This document shows, piece after piece, positions 21,090 to 23,448 of a stretch of DNA of 23,448 nucleotides. The notes below the pieces were generated by a model. That model searched no databases, was not told the origin of the DNA, and worked only from the letters and a program-made list of their open reading frames with translations. Position numbers and translations under genes: made by a program. The stretch's first letter is position 1; each line of letters opens with the position of its first letter. The stretch is from an uncultured Campylobacter sp. (GTDB lineage Bacteria; Campylobacterota; Campylobacteria; Campylobacterales; Campylobacteraceae): positions 1 through 23,448 of the forward strand of contig NZ_CALINL010000030.1 in the NCBI RefSeq assembly GCF_938045225.1. Reading direction: 5' to 3'.

Positions 21090-22145
21090 TTATTTCGTAG
21101 TTTTTTGGATATACGAGAACTCGGAAATTTTCGTCCACTCGCGAGCCTTAGCCAAAAACGCTCTTTGAGAGTCCAATATCTCCTTAAACAGCGGATCTTT
21201 CGCCGCCTCTTCGTCTAGGATTTCGTCGCTTGCTTTTCTAAGCGCGTCCATGACGTCCTGCGGGAACGAGCGAACCTCGATATCAGGATACTCCGCTTTC
21301 ATCTTCGCCCAGTATTCGGCGTTATCAAAGAACGAGCGCGTATTTAGCATGCTAGCTACCTCGTTAGCCGCAGCCTCGATCACAGCCTGAAGGTCGGCAG
21401 GTAGTTTCTCGTAGGTCTTTTTATTTACGAAAAACTGAGTCTGACCGCTCGGCTCTTGCCAGCCCGTGTAGTAGTATTTAGCGATCTTGTGAAAGCCAAG
21501 ACCCATATCAAACGCAGGGCTAACCCACTCGACCGAGTCTATCGTACCCATCTCTAGCGCCATATATAGCTCGCCGGTCGGGATCGTGTTTATAGTCGCT
21601 CCCACGCGCGCCATAACCTCGCCGCCAAAGCCCGGAATCCTGATCTTTAGGCCTTTTAAATCCTCTACGTTTTTGATCTCTTTTTTAAACCAACCGCCCA
21701 TTTGCGTGCCCGTGTCGCCGGCGTTAAAGACTTTGATGTTGTATTTATCGTAAACTTTTTCCTCTAGCTGCTTGCCGCCGCCAAACTCATACCATGCGCG
21801 TAGCTCGCTAGCAGTCATACCGAAAGGCACGGCTGTAAAAAACATAGTGTTTGCATCCTTGCCCTTGTAGTAGTATGACGCAGTGTAGCCGATATCATAC
21901 TGACCGCCCTTAACGAAGTCTAGGATACCAAACGGTGCCTTGTGCTTAGACGGATAGTCTATCCTCACCTCTAGCCTGCCGTCGCTTAGCGTCTCGACTA
22001 CGCGCTTAAATTCTTTTGCCGCGTCGCCCAAAACCGGAGTCGTGCTCTCCCAGGTGCTGGCTAGCTTTAGCTTATAGGTTTTGTCCGCCGCGTTCGCGCT
22101 TAGCGCTAAACCGAAAGCAGCCAAAACCGCTAAAAACTTTTTCAT
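21090..22145 (-). CDS. TRAP transporter substrate-binding protein, TakP-like
   Basis: This is a periplasmic binding protein of a TRAP (sodium-driven) uptake system, 351 residues, with a signal peptide MKKFLAVLAAFGLALSANA. The segments YDIGYTASYYYKGK (83-96), FFTAVPFGMTASELRAWYEF (102-121), MGGWFKKEI (149-157), LKIRIPGFGGEV (166-177, Arg169) and YYYTGWQEPSG (224-234) resemble TakP, which binds 2-oxo acids such as pyruvate with Na+. The substrate here is inferred. AAGGAG lies 6 bases upstream of the ATG. No DctQ or DctM membrane gene lies next to it: recR and pyk flank it, and it has its own promoter and a strong terminator. It must use membrane subunits encoded elsewhere or be non-functional in transport. 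Confidence 0.9.
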   Translation of the reverse strand: MKKFLAVLAAFGLALSANAADKTYKLKLASTWESTTPVLGDAAKEFKRVVETLSDGRLEVRIDYPSKHKAPFGILDFVKGGQYDIGYTASYYYKGKDANTMFFTAVPFGMTASELRAWYEFGGGKQLEEKVYDKYNIKVFNAGDTGTQMGGWFKKEIKNVEDLKGLKIRIPGFGGEVMARVGATINTIPTGELYMALEMGTIDSVEWVSPAFDMGLGFHKIAKYYYTGWQEPSGQTQFFVNKKTYEKLPADLQAVIEAAANEVASMLNTRSFFDNAEYWAKMKAEYPDIEVRSFPQDVMDALRKASDEILDEEAAKDPLFKEILDSQRAFLAKAREWTKISEFSYIQKTTK

Positions 22146-22171
22146 TTTTGCTCCTTAAAATAAATTGGCCG

Positions 22172-22177
22172 ATTATA
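22172..22177 (-). promoter_or_regulatory. Predicted -10 box of the TRAP binding-protein gene
   Basis: The minus strand reads AGTATAATCGG, a consensus TATAAT 26 bases before the ATG. Confidence 0.6.
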
Positions 22178-22199
22178 CTTATTTTTTTTAAAAATTTGG

Positions 22200-22205
22200 T
22201 AAAAT
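22200..22205 (+). promoter_or_regulatory. Predicted -10 box of pyk
   Basis: TTGGTAAAAT ends 20 bases before the pyk ATG, with a T-rich run upstream. The promoter is divergent from that of the TRAP gene. Confidence 0.5.
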
Positions 22206-22225
22206 TGCGCAAAAAAGGGGCATCC

Positions 22226-23448
22226 ATGAACAAAAAAACCAAAATCCTAGCCACGGTCGGACCGGCCAGCGAATCCATAGAGGTTATGGAGCAATTAGTT
22301 TTGGCCGGAGTCAATGCTTTTAGGCTAAATTTCAGCCACGGCACGCACGAATACCATAAATCCAACATCGATAAAATCAGGCAAGTAGAGGCAAAGCTCG
22401 GGCGCAAAATAGGCATATTTCAGGATATCTGCGGCCCTAAAATAAGAGTCGGCAAACTAGACAGAAGCGAATTTAAACTAAAAGTCGGTGATACGCTAAT
22501 CTTCGTAAAAGATGAAATAATCGGCGAGCAAATAGACGAAAATCACTATAAGCTTTGCATAAATCAGCCTCAAATTTTAGCCGCGCTAAAGATGGGCGAG
22601 TACATATATCTATGTGACGGACAAATCCGCGCTAAGATCGTAAATGCAAGCGCCCAAAAAGTAGAAGCCGTAGTGGAAAACGACGGGATACTCCGCTCGA
22701 ACAAAGGCGTAAATTTCCCAAACACCAAGCTTAATATCGAGGTTATCACGCCTAAAGATTTAAAGGATTTGGAATTTGGCGCCAAAAACGGCGTTCATTT
22801 CGTCGCGATCTCTTTCGTGCAAAATGCAAACGATATAAGAAAAGCCAGAGAAATCCTAAAAGGCTTTGGCTCCAAAGCTCAAATTTACGCCAAAATAGAA
22901 AAATTTGACGCCGTAGAAAATATCGACGAGATCATCGAGGCCAGCGACGGCGTGATGGTCGCTCGCGGAGATCTAGGTATCGAGGTGCCCTACTACAAGG
23001 TACCGACGATCCAAAAGCTCATCATCAAAAAAGCAAACGAAGCCGTTAAACCCGTCATCACCGCTACGCAGATGATGCTAAGCATGGCCGAGCACGAAAC
23101 GGCAACTAGAGCCGAGATTAGCGACGTGGCAAACGCCGTACTAGACGGCACCGACGTGGTCATGCTAAGCGAAGAAAGCGCGGTCGGCATAAACCCGGTC
23201 GCCGTCGTAGAAGCGATGAGCAATACCATAATCCAAACGCAGCAAATTTACCCTTTTAACAAATTTGATTTTGCCCGCTACGACGATACCGATATGATGG
23301 CATCTAGCACCGCAAGACTCGCCTCTGCACTAAAAGTAGACGGCATAATCGCGCTAACCTCATCGGGCGGCTCGGCAGCAAAACTGGCCAGATACCGCAC
23401 CGACAAGGCTCGCCTTATCCGCGATGGTATCGTCATCTTCTCCGGCGG
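22226..23448 (+). CDS. pyk: Pyruvate kinase, 5' part (runs off right edge)
   Basis: Pyruvate kinase transfers phosphate from phosphoenolpyruvate to ADP, giving pyruvate and ATP. The frame from the ATG at 22226 (AAGGGG upstream) is open to the edge, 407 codons; the family has about 470-480. Motifs: ATVGPAS (9-15), FRLNFSHG (32-39, with Arg33, Asn35, Ser37), QDICGPKIRVG (66-76), AKIEKFDAVENIDEII (222-237, catalytic Lys near 223, Mg ligand Glu225), VARGDLGIEVP (245-255, Asp249), ITATQMMLSM (278-287) and VMLSEESAVG. The B domain (about 80-165) is present, and the C-terminal allosteric domain begins near 340. Adjacent to a pyruvate-type binding protein, but on the opposite strand. Confidence 0.96.
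   Translation, partial: MNKKTKILATVGPASESIEVMEQLVLAGVNAFRLNFSHGTHEYHKSNIDKIRQVEAKLGRKIGIFQDICGPKIRVGKLDRSEFKLKVGDTLIFVKDEIIGEQIDENHYKLCINQPQILAALKMGEYIYLCDGQIRAKIVNASAQKVEAVVENDGILRSNKGVNFPNTKLNIEVITPKDLKDLEFGAKNGVHFVAISFVQNANDIRKAREILKGFGSKAQIYAKIEKFDAVENIDEIIEASDGVMVARGDLGIEVPYYKVPTIQKLIIKKANEAVKPVITATQMMLSMAEHETATRAEISDVANAVLDGTDVVMLSEESAVGINPVAVVEAMSNTIIQTQQIYPFNKFDFARYDDTDMMASSTARLASALKVDGIIALTSSGGSAAKLARYRTDKARLIRDGIVIFSG

Noticed and set aside
1..23448. CRISPR arrays, insertion sequences, tRNA/rRNA genes, poly-G phase-variation tracts
   Set aside because: Looked for by eye on both strands; no regularly spaced repeats, transposase motifs, cloverleaf sequences or G/C runs of eight or more were seen.

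Overview
The window reads as chromosomal DNA of a Campylobacter, most likely of the moderately GC-rich oral group around C. rectus, C. showae, C. concisus and C. curvus. The support is the gene families, the AAGGA-type ribosome sites with frequent TTG and GTG starts, the 'gnTAnaAT' -10 boxes with T-rich upstream DNA, and the gene order. From memory, uvrC / DUF721 / guaA / purD and dnaJ / racR / racS / recR lie close together in C. jejuni as well. No rRNA, tRNA, insertion sequence, prophage or CRISPR array is visible.

Layout. Positions 1-5358 hold a minus-strand set: bicupin protein, PIN-like protein, hemD, purD, an RDD membrane protein and the 5' part of lptD. It starts at its own promoter, with a Fur-box-like site, just after the guaA terminator. 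Positions 5488-8588 form a second minus-strand unit: a 50-residue LptM-like lipoprotein, nhaD and guaA. A DUF721 gene and uvrC run on the plus strand from 8559 to 10920.

Positions 11270-16478 look like an iron-siderophore locus: an MFS permease resembling the RhtX/FptX type, an alpha/beta hydrolase broken by one frameshift, a TonB-dependent receptor and a divergent AraC-type regulator. Fur-box-like sites lie at both promoter regions. Positions 16990-20801 hold dnaJ (minus) divergent from racR-racS-recR (plus). The window ends with a solitary TRAP binding protein similar to TakP (minus) divergent from pyk, which runs off the right edge.

How the genes may work together. The receptor would bring a ferric siderophore into the periplasm, the MFS protein would carry it across the inner membrane, and a cytoplasmic hydrolase could help release iron. 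The regulator would sense the siderophore and Fur would sense iron. hemD lies in an operon that may also answer to Fur. The rest is housekeeping: purine synthesis (purD, guaA), nucleotide excision repair (uvrC), recombination (recR), protein folding (dnaJ), lipopolysaccharide export (lptD) and sodium/proton exchange (nhaD).

Best leads: the PIN-like protein with a duplicated 45-residue module; the hidden LptM-like lipoprotein; a UvrC lacking all four iron-sulfur cysteines; the frameshifted hydrolase inside an otherwise intact siderophore cassette; and the very dense AAATTT word in the intergenic stretches, which fits the RAATTY motif linked to DNA uptake in C. jejuni.
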